Assembly: GCF_011301715.1 (NCBI RefSeq)
Contig: NZ_CP049870.1
Span: 1,364,001 to 1,428,000 of the forward strand
Direction: 5' to 3'
Source of the DNA: Sphingomonas sp. HDW15A
GTDB lineage: Bacteria > Pseudomonadota > Alphaproteobacteria > Sphingomonadales > Sphingomonadaceae
Length of the DNA stretch: 64,000 nt
Position numbers and translations under genes: made by a program. Of the stretch, positions 43,380-54,360 are shown in pieces (position 1 is the first letter of the stretch; every line of letters starts with the position of its first letter). The notes under the pieces are model-generated. The model did no database searches. It was given only the letters and a program-made list of their open reading frames with translations, and was not told the origin of the DNA.

Positions 43380-46079
43380 GTGAAAAAACTCATTCTTCTC
43401 AGCTCGGCTTCGCTTATCTTTCCTGCCGCCGCTTTCGCCCAGTCGGCCGGCACCCAGGATTTCGAAGAAGAAGAAATCATCGTCACCGGAACGCGCGTTC
43501 AGGAGGTCGGCGGCATCCAGGCGCCTGACACCTCGAAGGCCAAGGCGGTCATCACGCAGGAGTATCTGGCTCGCCAGAATCCGGGCCAGACCGTCCTCGA
43601 CTCGATCAACACCGTCCCGGGCGTCAGCTTCCAGAACAATGACGCTTATGGCTCTTCGGGCGGCACGCTCAGCATTCGCGGCTTCGATAGCTCGCGCATC
43701 AGCCTCACCTTCGACGGCATCCCGCTGAACGATTCGGGCAACTATGCGATCTATTCCAACCAGCAGATCGACCCCGAGCTGATCGACCAGGTCAACGTCA
43801 ACCTCGGCACGACCGACGTCGACTCGCCGACCGCATCGGCCGTCGGTGGCACAGTCAACCTGCGTACCCGCCTCCCTTCGAAGGAATTCGGCGCCCGCGT
43901 TGTCGGCTCGCTCGGCGAGTATGACTTCCGCCGCATCTTCGGGGTTGTCGACACCGGCGAGATCGGCCCGTGGGGCACCCGCGCTTTCTTCGCCGTATCG
44001 ACCGCCAAGAACGACAACCCGTTCAATAACTACGGCAAGGTCGACAAGCAGCAGTATAACGGCAAGATCTACCAGCCGATCGGCACCAACGGCGACTTCG
44101 TTTCGGTCAGCGGCCACTACAACCAGAACCGCAATAACTTCTTCGGTTCGGTCCGCCTTCGCCAGGACCTGACCCAGAGCGGTACGAACGGCAATCCGCG
44201 CAGCGTCCCGGATCGCTTCCCGAACAGCAAGAGCGACCGCGAATATGACATCAACTATCCGTGCACGATCGACCAGCCTCAAAACGGCATCCCCGATGAG
44301 CCGGGTTCCAACACCTGCGGCAACGAATTCGATCGGCGCTACAACCCGTCGAACACGGGCAACATCAAGGGCACGTCGCGCTTCACGTTAAGCGACGCCC
44401 TGACCCTGACGGTCGAGCCGAGCTATCAGTATGTGAAGGCCAATGGCGGCGGCACCACGACCATCCGCGAATATGGCTACGACATTTTCGATGAGAACGG
44501 CTCGGCTTCCGGCGGTCGTGACAACTGCTCGACGACCTCCGGTCCGAATGTCATCTGTGTTCCCGGCTATTATGGCGGCTCGCCTTACGCCGGCGGAGTC
44601 GACATCAACGGTGACGGCGACCTGCTTGACCAGGTTCGCGTGATCGCTCCGAGCCAGACTCGCACGCATCGCTTCGGCGTCATCAGCGGCCTTCGCTGGG
44701 ACATCAATGACGATCACACGATGCGCTTCACCTACACCTTCGATCACGCCAACCACCGCCAGACCGGCCAAGTTGGACTCCTCGCGAACAATGGCGAACC
44801 GCTCGACGTCTTCCCGGTCAACGATCCCGTTAACGACGTGAACGGCGTGGCCCTCCAGAAGCGCGACCGCCAGTCCTATGCCATCCTTCACCAGCCGTCG
44901 GCTGAGTGGCGCGGTGAGTTCTTCGACGACACGTTGACCGCAACCGTCGGCCTGCGCATGCCGTTCTTCACCCGCAAACTCGACAATAATTGCTTCACCA
45001 GCTCGGCATCAAACTCGTCGGGTGCATTCGTCGAATGCTCTGGCGGCAATGCGGCGATCGACGCGATCATCGCGGCCCGCAATCCCTATGTCGTCAATCC
45101 GACCACCGGCGCCATCAGCGGCTTCGCTCCACCGCAGAAGCGGACCCTGAAGTATGACGAGCCGCTGCCGAACATCGGCTTCGTCTACGACATTACGCCG
45201 GCGGTCAGCATCTTCGGCAATTACGCGCGCGGCCTGTCGGTCCCTTCGACCGACAACCTCTATGCGTCCTTCTACTTCCCGGAAGGCTCGGACGCGGCCA
45301 AGCCGAAGCCGGAAACAACCGACAGCTTCGATCTGGGCGCCCGTTATCGCAGCTCCAAGATCCAGGCCCAGGTCGGCGTCTGGAAGACCAATTTCAAGAA
45401 TCGCCAGGCGGTCAGCTTCGATCCGGAAGCGAACACCACGGTGTTCCGCAACCTCGGCGCGGTCGACAAGTGGGGTATCGACGGTTCGGTGGCTTGGTCG
45501 CCGTTCCGCCAGTTGACGCTTTACACCTTCGCGTCGTGGAACGATTCGGAGATCAAGGAGAACATCCAGGTGGGCTCGCTGCCGACTGGTGTTACCTGCG
45601 ACAACATCGATCAGGATACACCGCAAGCCCTTCGCAGCTGCGCTTTCACCGCCGGCAAGCGTGAGGGCGGTGCGCCGAAGTATAACTGGGGCTTCTCGGC
45701 CCTGAGCAGCCTCGGCCCAATCGATCTCGGAATTACGGCCAAGAAGACCGGCCCGCGTTACATCTATGACAATAACGCGCCGATGTTCCGTGGCGACGTC
45801 GACTTGACGGGCCCTTCCGGACCTCAGCGCATCTACGGTGCGACGGCTCCGTCCTACTGGCTGATCAACCTCGACGCCCGTTACAACTTCCGCATCCGCG
45901 GGCTCAAGGAAACCTACTTCCAGCTGAACGTCTACAACCTGTTCGACGAGGTCTACGTCGGCGGGTTCAGCTCAAACCTCAACCAGACGGTCAACTCCTC
46001 GGGCGTCTACGACAACGCTCCGTTCGCCCAGATCGGCGCTCCGCGCACCATCTCGGGCACCCTCAGCATCGCTTACTAA
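43380..46079 (+). CDS. TonB-dependent outer membrane receptor
   Basis: This 899-residue receptor starts at the GTG at 43380 (GTGGGGGG upstream) with signal peptide KKLILLSSASLIFPAAAFAQS. A TonB box-like segment follows (EEEIIVTGTRV), then the plug domain (VLDSINTVPGVSFQNNDAYG, LSIRGFDSSRISLTFDGIPL), and a long beta-barrel ending in an aromatic residue (ISGTLSIAY). The N-rich extracellular loops contain many Cys pairs (NYPCTIDQPQ ... NTCGNEF), unusual among TBDRs. The substrate (siderophore, sugar or vitamin) cannot be told. Confidence 0.92.
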   Translation: MKKLILLSSASLIFPAAAFAQSAGTQDFEEEEIIVTGTRVQEVGGIQAPDTSKAKAVITQEYLARQNPGQTVLDSINTVPGVSFQNNDAYGSSGGTLSIRGFDSSRISLTFDGIPLNDSGNYAIYSNQQIDPELIDQVNVNLGTTDVDSPTASAVGGTVNLRTRLPSKEFGARVVGSLGEYDFRRIFGVVDTGEIGPWGTRAFFAVSTAKNDNPFNNYGKVDKQQYNGKIYQPIGTNGDFVSVSGHYNQNRNNFFGSVRLRQDLTQSGTNGNPRSVPDRFPNSKSDREYDINYPCTIDQPQNGIPDEPGSNTCGNEFDRRYNPSNTGNIKGTSRFTLSDALTLTVEPSYQYVKANGGGTTTIREYGYDIFDENGSASGGRDNCSTTSGPNVICVPGYYGGSPYAGGVDINGDGDLLDQVRVIAPSQTRTHRFGVISGLRWDINDDHTMRFTYTFDHANHRQTGQVGLLANNGEPLDVFPVNDPVNDVNGVALQKRDRQSYAILHQPSAEWRGEFFDDTLTATVGLRMPFFTRKLDNNCFTSSASNSSGAFVECSGGNAAIDAIIAARNPYVVNPTTGAISGFAPPQKRTLKYDEPLPNIGFVYDITPAVSIFGNYARGLSVPSTDNLYASFYFPEGSDAAKPKPETTDSFDLGARYRSSKIQAQVGVWKTNFKNRQAVSFDPEANTTVFRNLGAVDKWGIDGSVAWSPFRQLTLYTFASWNDSEIKENIQVGSLPTGVTCDNIDQDTPQALRSCAFTAGKREGGAPKYNWGFSALSSLGPIDLGITAKKTGPRYIYDNNAPMFRGDVDLTGPSGPQRIYGATAPSYWLINLDARYNFRIRGLKETYFQLNVYNLFDEVYVGGFSSNLNQTVNSSGVYDNAPFAQIGAPRTISGTLSIAY

Positions 46080-46101
46080 GACGCTGGGACAGTCAAGGAA
46101 G

Positions 46102-46133
46102 ACGGCGTCGCCCCCGGGCGGCGCCGTTTTCTT
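46102..46133 (+). terminator. intrinsic terminator after TonB receptor
   Basis: Stem ACGGCGTCGCC (46102-46112) / GGCGGCGCCGT (46117-46127, one G-T pair), 4-base loop, then TTTTCTT. Confidence 0.85.
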
Positions 46134-46184
46134 AAGGGCGAATTGATTTTGCGAAAAGTGCGTGGCAATTCCGCGCTCGCCCGA

Positions 46185-46258
46185 GCGGGCGTAGCTCAAT
46201 GGTAGAGCAGAAGCTTCCCAAGCTTACGACGAGGGTTCGATTCCCTTCGCCCGCTCCA
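46185..46258 (+). tRNA. tRNA-Gly (anticodon CCC)
   Basis: A 74-nt tRNA with encoded CCA. Acceptor arms GCGGGCG/CGCCCGC pair perfectly, the D-loop contains AGCTCAATGGTAGAGC, the anticodon loop is TTCCCAA (CCC at 34-36), and the T arm is GAGGG-TTCGATT-CCCTT. It reads GGG glycine codons. It lies alone between the TonB receptor terminator and a convergent gene. Confidence 0.96.
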
Positions 46259-46297
46259 AGCTTCCGAAGGTCCAGCTAAACCAGCAGATCTTGGGGG

Positions 46298-47056
46298 CTA
46301 CATCCCGCCGTCAACGGGGTCGTATCCAAGCTCCGCCAGTTTCTCGGCAAGCAACCCGGCAGCGGACCGCGCCAGCTCCTCATCTTCGCTTCTGACGACG
46401 AAATTGCTTCCGCCGCGCCCGTCCTTGAAAAACGGATAGGAGCCGATCGAGATTCCGTCGGACGCGCGCTCGACGTCGCGAAGCATCGCGGCGACCTCGC
46501 TCTCCGGAGCCAGTGCGCCGACGGTCACGGACACCAACGGACGCCCGCCTTCGAGCTTTCCGGTCAATCCTTCCAGCATGCCCGCCGTCACCCATGGAAT
46601 GCCGGCCATGATGTAGACATTGCCGATCTTGATGCCCGGCGCTTTCGAAACAGGATTGTCGATCAGCTCCGCCCCTTCCGGGACCCGGGCCATTGCCAGC
46701 CGGCCTTCGTTGAGCCCGCCGCGGGTCGCGTAATAATCCTCCAGAAGCCGCCGCGCTTCGGGGTGGATGACCACCGGCAAGCCGAAAGCGGCAGCGATGG
46801 CGTCCACGGTGATGTCGTCATGCGTCGGGCCGATGCCGCCCGTCGTGAAGCAATAGTCGTAAGCGGTCCGCATGGCGTTCACCGCTTCGACGATGGCCTC
46901 CTCCACGTCCCCGACAACCCGCACCTCGCGAAGGCGGATTCCCTGGACGTTAAGCCAGGAACCAATCTGCGCAACATTCTTGTCTTGCGTTCGTCCAGAA
47001 AGGATTTCATCGCCGATCACAACAAGGCCGGCGGTCCAGATGCGCGTCTCGGTCAT
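46298..47056 (-). CDS. CinA-type molybdopterin-binding-domain protein
   Basis: The 252-residue protein is the N-terminal MoCF/competence-damage domain alone (COG1058), lacking the CinA C-terminal nicotinamide-nucleotide amidase part. Motifs are LVVIGDEILSGRTQDKN, FTTGGIGPTHDDIT and KAPGIKIGNVYIMAGIP. In full CinA this domain acts as ADP-ribose pyrophosphatase; the stand-alone form is common in alphaproteobacteria. A terminator-free 39-bp gap separates it from the tRNA. Confidence 0.88.
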   Translation of the reverse strand: MTETRIWTAGLVVIGDEILSGRTQDKNVAQIGSWLNVQGIRLREVRVVGDVEEAIVEAVNAMRTAYDYCFTTGGIGPTHDDITVDAIAAAFGLPVVIHPEARRLLEDYYATRGGLNEGRLAMARVPEGAELIDNPVSKAPGIKIGNVYIMAGIPWVTAGMLEGLTGKLEGGRPLVSVTVGALAPESEVAAMLRDVERASDGISIGSYPFFKDGRGGSNFVVRSEDEELARSAAGLLAEKLAELGYDPVDGGM

Positions 47057-47114
47057 GGCATCGTTGTAGCGCTCGCCTCCTCCGGGTCGAGAGGATTTGC
47101 ATCGGCGCCGCCAC

Positions 47115-47134
47115 TGTATTAGTCATACAATACA
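47115..47134. promoter_or_regulatory. 20-bp palindrome between CinA-like and DUF5694 genes
   Basis: TGTATT (47115-47120) and AATACA (47129-47134) are perfect inverted arms separated by 8 bases, just before the ribosome binding site of the DUF5694 gene. It could be an operator for the divergent pair. No regulator gene lies nearby, so the protein that would bind it is unknown. Confidence 0.35.
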
Positions 47135-47143
47135 GGAGGCCTC

Positions 47144-48196
47144 ATGAAGTACATTGCCATGGCTGCGGGGCTGGCGTTGTCTGCCCCCTCGCTCGCTCAG
47201 TCGCCACTTGGGCAACATGCTCCGGTGGCAGGCGCCCGATCTCAGGTGATGACCCTTGCGAGCACGCATCTCTCTGAACACAAGGAGTGGACCGCGCACA
47301 TGCTCGAGCCCTTGCTCGCCAAGCTCGCGTCGTTCCGCCCGACGATCATCACCCACGAGGGCGTGTCGGGCGAGCAGTGCGAGGCGATGCGCGCATTTCC
47401 GGACCTGTATGCGGACGCTTATGAGCAATATTGCTGGGACCCATCGCTGATCCGGCAAAAAACGCGCCTGGCCGTCCCGGAAGCGCTGCGCACGGTTCGC
47501 GAAACACTCGACGCCTGGCCAGACAATCCTTCGCCAGCCGAGCGAAGGCGCCTGGCCATGCTGTTCCTGGCAGCCGGCGACCGCACATCGGCCAAGGTCC
47601 AATGGCTTCGGCTCGAGCCGGTCGAGCGGGTCGCCAAGGACGGCCTAGATGACTCGATGGTCGAAATTCTTGAGCGGAAAGGAAAGGCCCTCAACGAAAG
47701 CTATGATGTCGCAGCGATCCTTGCCGCCCGACTCGGCCTAGAAAGAGTTTACGGCGTTGACGACCATACCAGCGACGGCGCGCTTGCTCATGAAGGCAAG
47801 GACTTCGAAGATGCGATGTCCGCGCATTTCACAGCGGCCCGGGCTTCACCCTTGCTGGCTGCCCACAAGGCCCGTGAGAGCCGCATCAAGGATGGCGCCG
47901 AGATGCTCTCTTATTATCGGGAAATGAATGCCCCCGGCGCTCAGAACGCGCAGATTCGTGGGGATTTCGGTGAAGCAATGGCCCAGCAAAGCCCGGGTAC
48001 GCCGGCGCGGCGTTATGTCGGCTGGTGGGACGTCCGCAACCTCCGAATGGCGGCCAATGTTCGTTCGGTTTTCGCTGCGAAGCCCGGAGCCAGGGTCCTG
48101 AACATCGTCGGGGCCAGTCATAAGCCCTGGTACGATGCGCTGATGGGAATGATGGCCGACGTAGAGGTCGTCGATGCGAGCGCGGTTTTGCGATGA
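47144..48196 (+). CDS. DUF5694 protein (TraB/TIKI-like)
   Basis: This 350-residue secreted protein has a signal peptide (YIAMAAGLALSAPSLAQS) and a DUF5694 domain, a relative of TraB/GumN. An N-terminal VMTLASTHLSEHKEW resembles the TIKI-type His motif, and the C-terminal ARVLNIVGASHKPWYDALM holds the GASH-type motif. The ribosome binding site AGGAGG is strong. Function in bacteria is unknown. It is followed by map; the stop TGA overlaps no start, but the gap is short (25 bp). Confidence 0.82.
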   Translation: MKYIAMAAGLALSAPSLAQSPLGQHAPVAGARSQVMTLASTHLSEHKEWTAHMLEPLLAKLASFRPTIITHEGVSGEQCEAMRAFPDLYADAYEQYCWDPSLIRQKTRLAVPEALRTVRETLDAWPDNPSPAERRRLAMLFLAAGDRTSAKVQWLRLEPVERVAKDGLDDSMVEILERKGKALNESYDVAAILAARLGLERVYGVDDHTSDGALAHEGKDFEDAMSAHFTAARASPLLAAHKARESRIKDGAEMLSYYREMNAPGAQNAQIRGDFGEAMAQQSPGTPARRYVGWWDVRNLRMAANVRSVFAAKPGARVLNIVGASHKPWYDALMGMMADVEVVDASAVLR

Positions 48197-48221
48197 CGCG
48201 CGACATGCCTATATGGATGCA

Positions 48222-49049
48222 ATGACCAATTACGTACAAGTTGCGCCCGGCGATCGCGCCGAATATCGCGATGGGACGATCAAGCTCCACGGGCCCGAAG
48301 GGTTCGAAGGAATGCGGAAAGCCGGTCGCTTGGCGGCCGATATACTGGACGCGCTGGTTCCGCACGTCGTTCCCGGAGTTACGACGCAGGAACTCGATGA
48401 CATCGTTTACCGCATGACGGTTGATGCAGGCGGAGTGCCCGCAACGCTCGGCTATCGCGGCTATACCAAGAGCTGCTGCATCTCGATCAATCATGTCGTC
48501 TGTCATGGGATTCCCAGCGAAAAGCCGCTGAAGGACGGTGACATCGTCAATATCGACGTCACTCCGACGCTCGACGGCTGGCACGGCGACACCAGCCGCA
48601 TGTTCCTGGTCGGCGATGTGCCGCTGAAGGCGCGGCGGCTGGTCGAGGTAACCTATGAATGCCTCATGCTTGGGTTGGAACAGGCGAAGCCCGGCAATCG
48701 GCTCGGCGATGTCGCCCACGCGATCCAGAGCCATGCGGAGAAGCATCGCTATGGCGTCGTCCGCGATTTCTGCGGGCATGGCCTCGGCAAGCTGTTCCAC
48801 GACTCGCCGGAGGTGATCCATGCCGGCCGTCCGGGAACCGGCGTCGAGCTGAAGCCGGGAATGTTCTTCACGGTCGAACCGATGATCAATCTCGGCAAGC
48901 CGGACTGCAAAATTCTCGAAGATGGCTGGACGGCGGTCACACGCGACCGGTCGCTGTCCGCCCAGTTCGAGCACTCGATCGGCATCACTGAAGACGGCTG
49001 CGAGATTTTCACCAAGAGCCCAAAAGGTTTCGACGCGCCGCCTTACTAG
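48222..49049 (+). CDS. map: methionine aminopeptidase type I
   Basis: MetAP removes the initiator Met from nascent proteins. The 275-residue protein starts at the ATG at 48222 (MTNYVQVAP), chosen because sphingomonad relatives begin similarly; the frame is open from 48174. The five metal ligands of the pita-bread fold are visible: Asp in NIDVTP and HGDTSRMF, His in CGHGLGKLFH, Glu in FTVEPMIN and in QFEHSIGITEDG. The C-terminal half is complete. Confidence 0.96.
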   Translation: MTNYVQVAPGDRAEYRDGTIKLHGPEGFEGMRKAGRLAADILDALVPHVVPGVTTQELDDIVYRMTVDAGGVPATLGYRGYTKSCCISINHVVCHGIPSEKPLKDGDIVNIDVTPTLDGWHGDTSRMFLVGDVPLKARRLVEVTYECLMLGLEQAKPGNRLGDVAHAIQSHAEKHRYGVVRDFCGHGLGKLFHDSPEVIHAGRPGTGVELKPGMFFTVEPMINLGKPDCKILEDGWTAVTRDRSLSAQFEHSIGITEDGCEIFTKSPKGFDAPPY

Positions 49050-49058
49050 GCGTCTGTC

Positions 49059-50191
<1,133 letters not shown>

Positions 50192-50200
50192 ACCCGGCAG

Positions 50201-50413
50201 TTGGACCAGGACCCCCGCCTCGCTTCCATGTCGCCGGATGAGCTGAAGCGGCTCATGCGGACGCTCGGTTACCGGACGCAGGGCGACCTTGCCACCGCAA
50301 TAGGGGTGTCGCGCTCGACGGTAAGCTTATGGCTGGAAGGCAAGGTCGGCGTACCGCGGCCTGTCGCGATGCTCTTGCGAATGCTGGTGCAGGCCCAGCG
50401 CCGGGCATTCTAG
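50201..50413 (+). CDS. small HTH regulator between glnB and glnA
   Basis: This 70-residue protein is a single HTH of Cro/CI type: [34 protein letters not shown], followed by [14 protein letters not shown]. It begins with a TTG at 50201 (9 bp after glnB) or an ATG at 50228; neither has a clear ribosome binding site, so coupling to glnB is likely. Insertion of a regulator into the glnB-glnA operon is unusual; it may modulate glnA. Confidence 0.7.
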   Translation: MDQDPRLASMSPDELKRLMRTLGYRTQGDLATAIGVSRSTVSLWLEGKVGVPRPVAMLLRMLVQAQRRAF

Positions 50414-50525
50414 ACCACGGTTTCTGGTCAAATATTCACGCTCGTCTTTCCCGAATCGGGCTGGTCTGGGATGCGTCCGGCGAAGCCGCGGCGAACGCGG
50501 CCGATTCCTCTATCGGGAGCGGGAC

Positions 50526-51938
50526 ATGGCGAGCGCGGCAGCGAAAATCCTCAAGATCATCGACGAACAGGAAATCGAGTGGGTGGATCTCCGCTTCACC
50601 GATCCCAAGGGCAAGTGGCAGCATCTTGGGATGGTCGCCTCCGCCCTCGACGAGGACCAGCTGACCGACGGCCTGATGTTCGACGGTTCGTCGATCGCCG
50701 GATGGAAGGCGATCAACGAGAGCGACATGATCCTGAAGCCGGACCTTGAGTCGAGCTACGTGGATCCGTTCAGCGCCACGCCGATGCTGATCCTGTTCTG
50801 CAACATTGTCGACCCGGCTACCGGCGAACTTTACGGCCGCGACCCGCGCTCGACCGCGACCCGCGCCGAGGCCTATCTCAAGGCGAGTGGTGTCGGCGAC
50901 ACGCTCTACGTCGGCCCGGAAGCCGAATTTTTCATGTTCGACGATGTCCGCTTCGAGGACGGCTATGCCGCCTCGTCATTCCGGCTCGACGACGTCGAAC
51001 TGCCGCACAACAGCGGGCGCGAGTATGAAGGCGGCAACCTTGCCCACCGGCCGCGCGCCAAGGGCGGCTACTTCCCGGTGGCGCCAATCGACAGCGCGGG
51101 CGACATCCGCAGCGAAATGGTCTCGACCATGCTGGAGATGGGCCTGCCCTGCGACAAGCACCATCACGAGGTAGCGCCAGCGCAGCACGAACTCGGCCTA
51201 ACCTACGGCACGCTAACGCAGACGGCGGACCGCATGCAGATCTACAAATATGTCGTGCACATGGTCGCCCAGGCCTACGGGAAGACGGCGACGTTCATGC
51301 CCAAGCCGATCGCCAAGGACAACGGCAGCGGAATGCACGTGCACATGTCGATCTGGAAGGGCGGCAAGCCCCTCTTCGCGGGCAACGGCTATGCCGGCTT
51401 AAGCGAAATGGCGCTGTATTTCATTGGCGGGGTCATCAAGCATGCCCGCGCGCTCAACGCCTTCACCAATCCATCCACCAACAGCTACAAAAGGCTGGTT
51501 CCAGGCTTCGAAGCTCCGGTCCTCCTCGCTTATTCGAGCCGCAACCGCTCCGCTTCCTGCCGCATCCCCTACGGCACCGGCGACAAGTCGAAGCGAATCG
51601 AGTTCCGCTTCCCGGACCCGCTGGCCAATCCGTACCTTGCCTACTCGGCGATGATGATGGCCGGCCTTGATGGCATTCAGAACCGCATCCATCCCGGCGA
51701 GGCGATGGACAAGAATCTCTACGACCTGCCGCCCGCCGAGTTGGTCAATGTGCCGACCGTGTGCGGAAGCCTGCGAGAGGCGCTGATCGCGCTGGACCAG
51801 GACCGCGCGTTCCTCACCAAGGGCGACGTGTTCAGCGACGACCAGATCGACGCTTACATGGAGCTGAAGTGGGAAGAGGTCATGCGACTGGAGATGACCC
51901 CGAGCCCGGTCGAGTTCGACATGTATTATTCCGGCTAA
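50526..51938 (+). CDS. glnA: glutamine synthetase type I
   Basis: GlnA makes glutamine from glutamate, ammonia and ATP. The 470 residues show the beta-grasp N-domain, catalytic motifs ([48 protein letters not shown]) and the adenylylation Tyr site NLYDLPPAE near the C-terminus, so activity is probably controlled by GlnE. Its ATG at 50526 follows GGGAGCGGGAC. glnB just upstream links activity to PII. Confidence 0.98.
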   Translation: MASAAAKILKIIDEQEIEWVDLRFTDPKGKWQHLGMVASALDEDQLTDGLMFDGSSIAGWKAINESDMILKPDLESSYVDPFSATPMLILFCNIVDPATGELYGRDPRSTATRAEAYLKASGVGDTLYVGPEAEFFMFDDVRFEDGYAASSFRLDDVELPHNSGREYEGGNLAHRPRAKGGYFPVAPIDSAGDIRSEMVSTMLEMGLPCDKHHHEVAPAQHELGLTYGTLTQTADRMQIYKYVVHMVAQAYGKTATFMPKPIAKDNGSGMHVHMSIWKGGKPLFAGNGYAGLSEMALYFIGGVIKHARALNAFTNPSTNSYKRLVPGFEAPVLLAYSSRNRSASCRIPYGTGDKSKRIEFRFPDPLANPYLAYSAMMMAGLDGIQNRIHPGEAMDKNLYDLPPAELVNVPTVCGSLREALIALDQDRAFLTKGDVFSDDQIDAYMELKWEEVMRLEMTPSPVEFDMYYSG

Positions 51939-52025
51939 GGGCGGACCGTTAACCAACCCGGGTTAGCTGTTTCGTAACCCTCGCCTGCGCAAAATAGGCG
52001 CGACATGTCATGCGAGGTCCGATCG

Positions 52026-52949
52026 ATGAACAGCTTTCGCGCCGCGATCGAAGGCGGAGGCGGCTTTTCGCCTAGTGGTCCGTCCATGCCCGAAAAGCGT
52101 CCTTCCGGCGCGTCGGAGGAAGCTGGTCTGGGATCCGTTCCCGTCCCACGTTCGACCAAGCGCTCGGCCGATCATCGCGACGGGGATCGCCACCGGCTCT
52201 CCAGCGAGCAGGCAGAGCTGCTGGTGCGGGGTAAGAAGCGCACTGTCGAACTCGTGAACCTGTCGGGCGGCGGGGCAATGATTGCGACCGATGCTGATTT
52301 GCAGATGTGGCAGAAGGTCCACTTGGTCCTGGGCGGCGAATTCAAGATCGAATGCGCTGTGCGGTGGATTCGGGGCGGGCGGATAGGGCTCGAATTCGCA
52401 CACGAGACGCAGATCGAAGGTGCCTCCACGAAGCGCGACAGCATGCTTCTCGATGTTCTCAGGCGATCCTTCCCCGACATCAAGTCGGCACCGGCCGCGC
52501 CCATCACGGATAGCTCGCAGCCCAAGGGGGCGCTCAGTGTCGAAAGTCAAAAGCGCGAGGCCCAACGCCATCCGCTGATCTGGTCGGGCGAGATCCATTA
52601 CAACCACGACAGCGAACGAGTCCGCCTGCGCAACATTTCAGAGAGCGGCGCATTGGTCGAAAGCCCGAGAAGCTTTCCGATCGGTGCCGAGATCTTGCTC
52701 GATCTTGGCAATGCAGGGCAGCATTTCGCCAAAATCAGCTGGTCTCATGGCGACCAGATCGGCGTGAAGTTCGATCGCGCGTTCGATATCGGCCTGCTCT
52801 CCCGCAGCAGGCCCCAGGTGGCCGACCATCGCTGGGCGCGCCCGGAATATCTCCGCTCGCCCAAGGAGGCAGCGGATGCCTGGAACGACTGGAATCATTC
52901 GCCCCTTAGCGAAATCAAGGAATCGCTCGAGGGCTTCCTGAAGCGCTAG
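52026..52949 (+). CDS. protein with two PilZ domains
   Basis: This 307-residue protein has two PilZ-like c-di-GMP-binding domains (about 50-135 and 180-270). Each starts with a basic patch (DHRDGDRHRLSSEQAELLVRG; QKREAQRHPLIWSGEIHY) and continues with the beta-barrel core (VELVNLSGGGAMIATD; VRLRNISESGALVESP). The RxxxR and D-x-S-x-x-G ligand motifs are partly degenerate (N-L-S-G-G-G, N-I-S-E-S-G). An in-frame ATG at 52005 would add seven residues. Output is unknown. Confidence 0.85.
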   Translation: MNSFRAAIEGGGGFSPSGPSMPEKRPSGASEEAGLGSVPVPRSTKRSADHRDGDRHRLSSEQAELLVRGKKRTVELVNLSGGGAMIATDADLQMWQKVHLVLGGEFKIECAVRWIRGGRIGLEFAHETQIEGASTKRDSMLLDVLRRSFPDIKSAPAAPITDSSQPKGALSVESQKREAQRHPLIWSGEIHYNHDSERVRLRNISESGALVESPRSFPIGAEILLDLGNAGQHFAKISWSHGDQIGVKFDRAFDIGLLSRSRPQVADHRWARPEYLRSPKEAADAWNDWNHSPLSEIKESLEGFLKR

Positions 52950-54357
52950 GGATGTCGATTCGGCGGTGGATGATCGCCACCGGGTCCGAGTGAATGCGAA
53001 TCCAACGCGGATCGCGGTCGAGATTTGCAATCAGCTTGTCGTAGCGCGGCGGCAGAATCGACCATCCAAGGTCATAGCGGGTGATCGCGTCGCCGAGGGC
53101 AGCGCGATCGCCATCGACCATGCGCTGATAAGCGATCATGAATGCATCGCCGTAAAAGTCCGACCGCCCGTCGATGAACACCTTCATTCCCTGAAAGATC
53201 ATGGGACCGCCGAAGCCGTAGCCGTTGAGCATGGGCTTATCGCGGAGGTCGGCGGGTATGGCCGCGATTGCGGATCGCGGGTTCGCGCCATTCTCCGCAG
53301 GTTCGAGCGGGTTGGCCGCCCGGAACAGGGCCAGTGCGGCAATGGCGAAGGCTGTGCCGCCGATCGCAAGCCGGCGCTCGGATCCGGCGAATAGCGGAGG
53401 GCGAAGACTTTCCCGGATAAGCGAGCGCGGGACGATCATCGCCGCCGCGATCGCGAGCATGGCCTGATGGCGCATTTGGTGAAGCGCCATGGCGAGGAGA
53501 ACGAGTAGAAGAAACGCAATCAGTGGCCGAATTCGAAAGCCCCGCCAGAGCAGAATGAGGATAGTCGCCGCGAGCGCCACGAAGAAGAAGGGCGTGCGCG
53601 CCGGATCGCTCGGTCGCCACTCGACGATCAGCGGCAGCGTTTCGAGCTTTGAGACCGTCAAGGGATGGACGAAACCGTCGAGCCCGTTGGGCGTGATCAT
53701 CGCCCCGGCGGTCGCGAGAATCCCGAACAGAAGCCAGGCCCTGACCACCGGCCAATGCCAGCGCCGCTCCAGACAATGATCGAGGGCGACAAATCCCGCG
53801 ATTACGATGCCCAGCGCCCAGCTGCCGTGCAAGTTCGCCCAGGGGACGACCAACAGGGCTGCCGCAAGCGGCGGCGCTGTGTCCGCATCACGTGCGCGGA
53901 GCAGGATCGCGATCCAGCCGGCTAGCAATGGCCAAGCCAGCAGGTGCGGGCGCGCGAGCATCATAGGGATGAGCGCAAGGTCCATCAGCACGACTGTCGC
54001 CGCGATCCCCCACGGCCCGACATGACGCCGCCCTTGGGCTACGACGATCAGATGCAGTGCGACGATCGCCGCAGATGCCAGAGCCGCAACGCCGCCGAAG
54101 CCGGCCAGGCGGTACGCGGCGCCATAGAGCAATTGCGACATCCACTCGAACGTCACCCACTTCGCGCCCGGAAAGGTGAACGAAAACGGGTCCGCGACGG
54201 GCAACGCGCCGTGATCAAGAATCCATTGCCCCGCCGCGATGTGCCATCTCACGTCGCCGTCGTTGAAGATCAGCAGCGAGCTGCCGAGGATGAACGGCAG
54301 GACGATACCGAAAATCGCGAGCAGGAGGATTTCCGCCCGTCTACTTTCCCCCTGCAT
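52915..54357 (-). CDS. polytopic GT-C-like membrane protein
   Basis: This 480-residue protein has about ten membrane helices and an N-terminal periplasmic loop (DGDVRWHIAAGQWILDHGALPVADPFSF ... WVTFEWMSQ) with the arrangement of GT-C glycosyltransferases and PMT-type enzymes. The tail (FIDGRSDFYGDAFMIAYQRMVDGD) is soluble. It follows tamB by 3 bp in the same direction, an unusual neighbour. Its 3' end overlaps the convergent PilZ gene by 35 bp. Polysaccharide or glycolipid substrate is only a guess. Confidence 0.75.
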   Translation of the reverse strand: MQGESRRAEILLLAIFGIVLPFILGSSLLIFNDGDVRWHIAAGQWILDHGALPVADPFSFTFPGAKWVTFEWMSQLLYGAAYRLAGFGGVAALASAAIVALHLIVVAQGRRHVGPWGIAATVVLMDLALIPMMLARPHLLAWPLLAGWIAILLRARDADTAPPLAAALLVVPWANLHGSWALGIVIAGFVALDHCLERRWHWPVVRAWLLFGILATAGAMITPNGLDGFVHPLTVSKLETLPLIVEWRPSDPARTPFFFVALAATILILLWRGFRIRPLIAFLLLVLLAMALHQMRHQAMLAIAAAMIVPRSLIRESLRPPLFAGSERRLAIGGTAFAIAALALFRAANPLEPAENGANPRSAIAAIPADLRDKPMLNGYGFGGPMIFQGMKVFIDGRSDFYGDAFMIAYQRMVDGDRAALGDAITRYDLGWSILPPRYDKLIANLDRDPRWIRIHSDPVAIIHRRIDIPSASGSPRAIP

Positions 54358-54360
54358 CAA

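Noticed and set aside
51951..51967. Palindromic AACCCGGGTT region between glnA and the PilZ gene
   Set aside because: Short and without T tract or repeated partner; could be chance in GC-rich DNA, so not called as terminator or operator.
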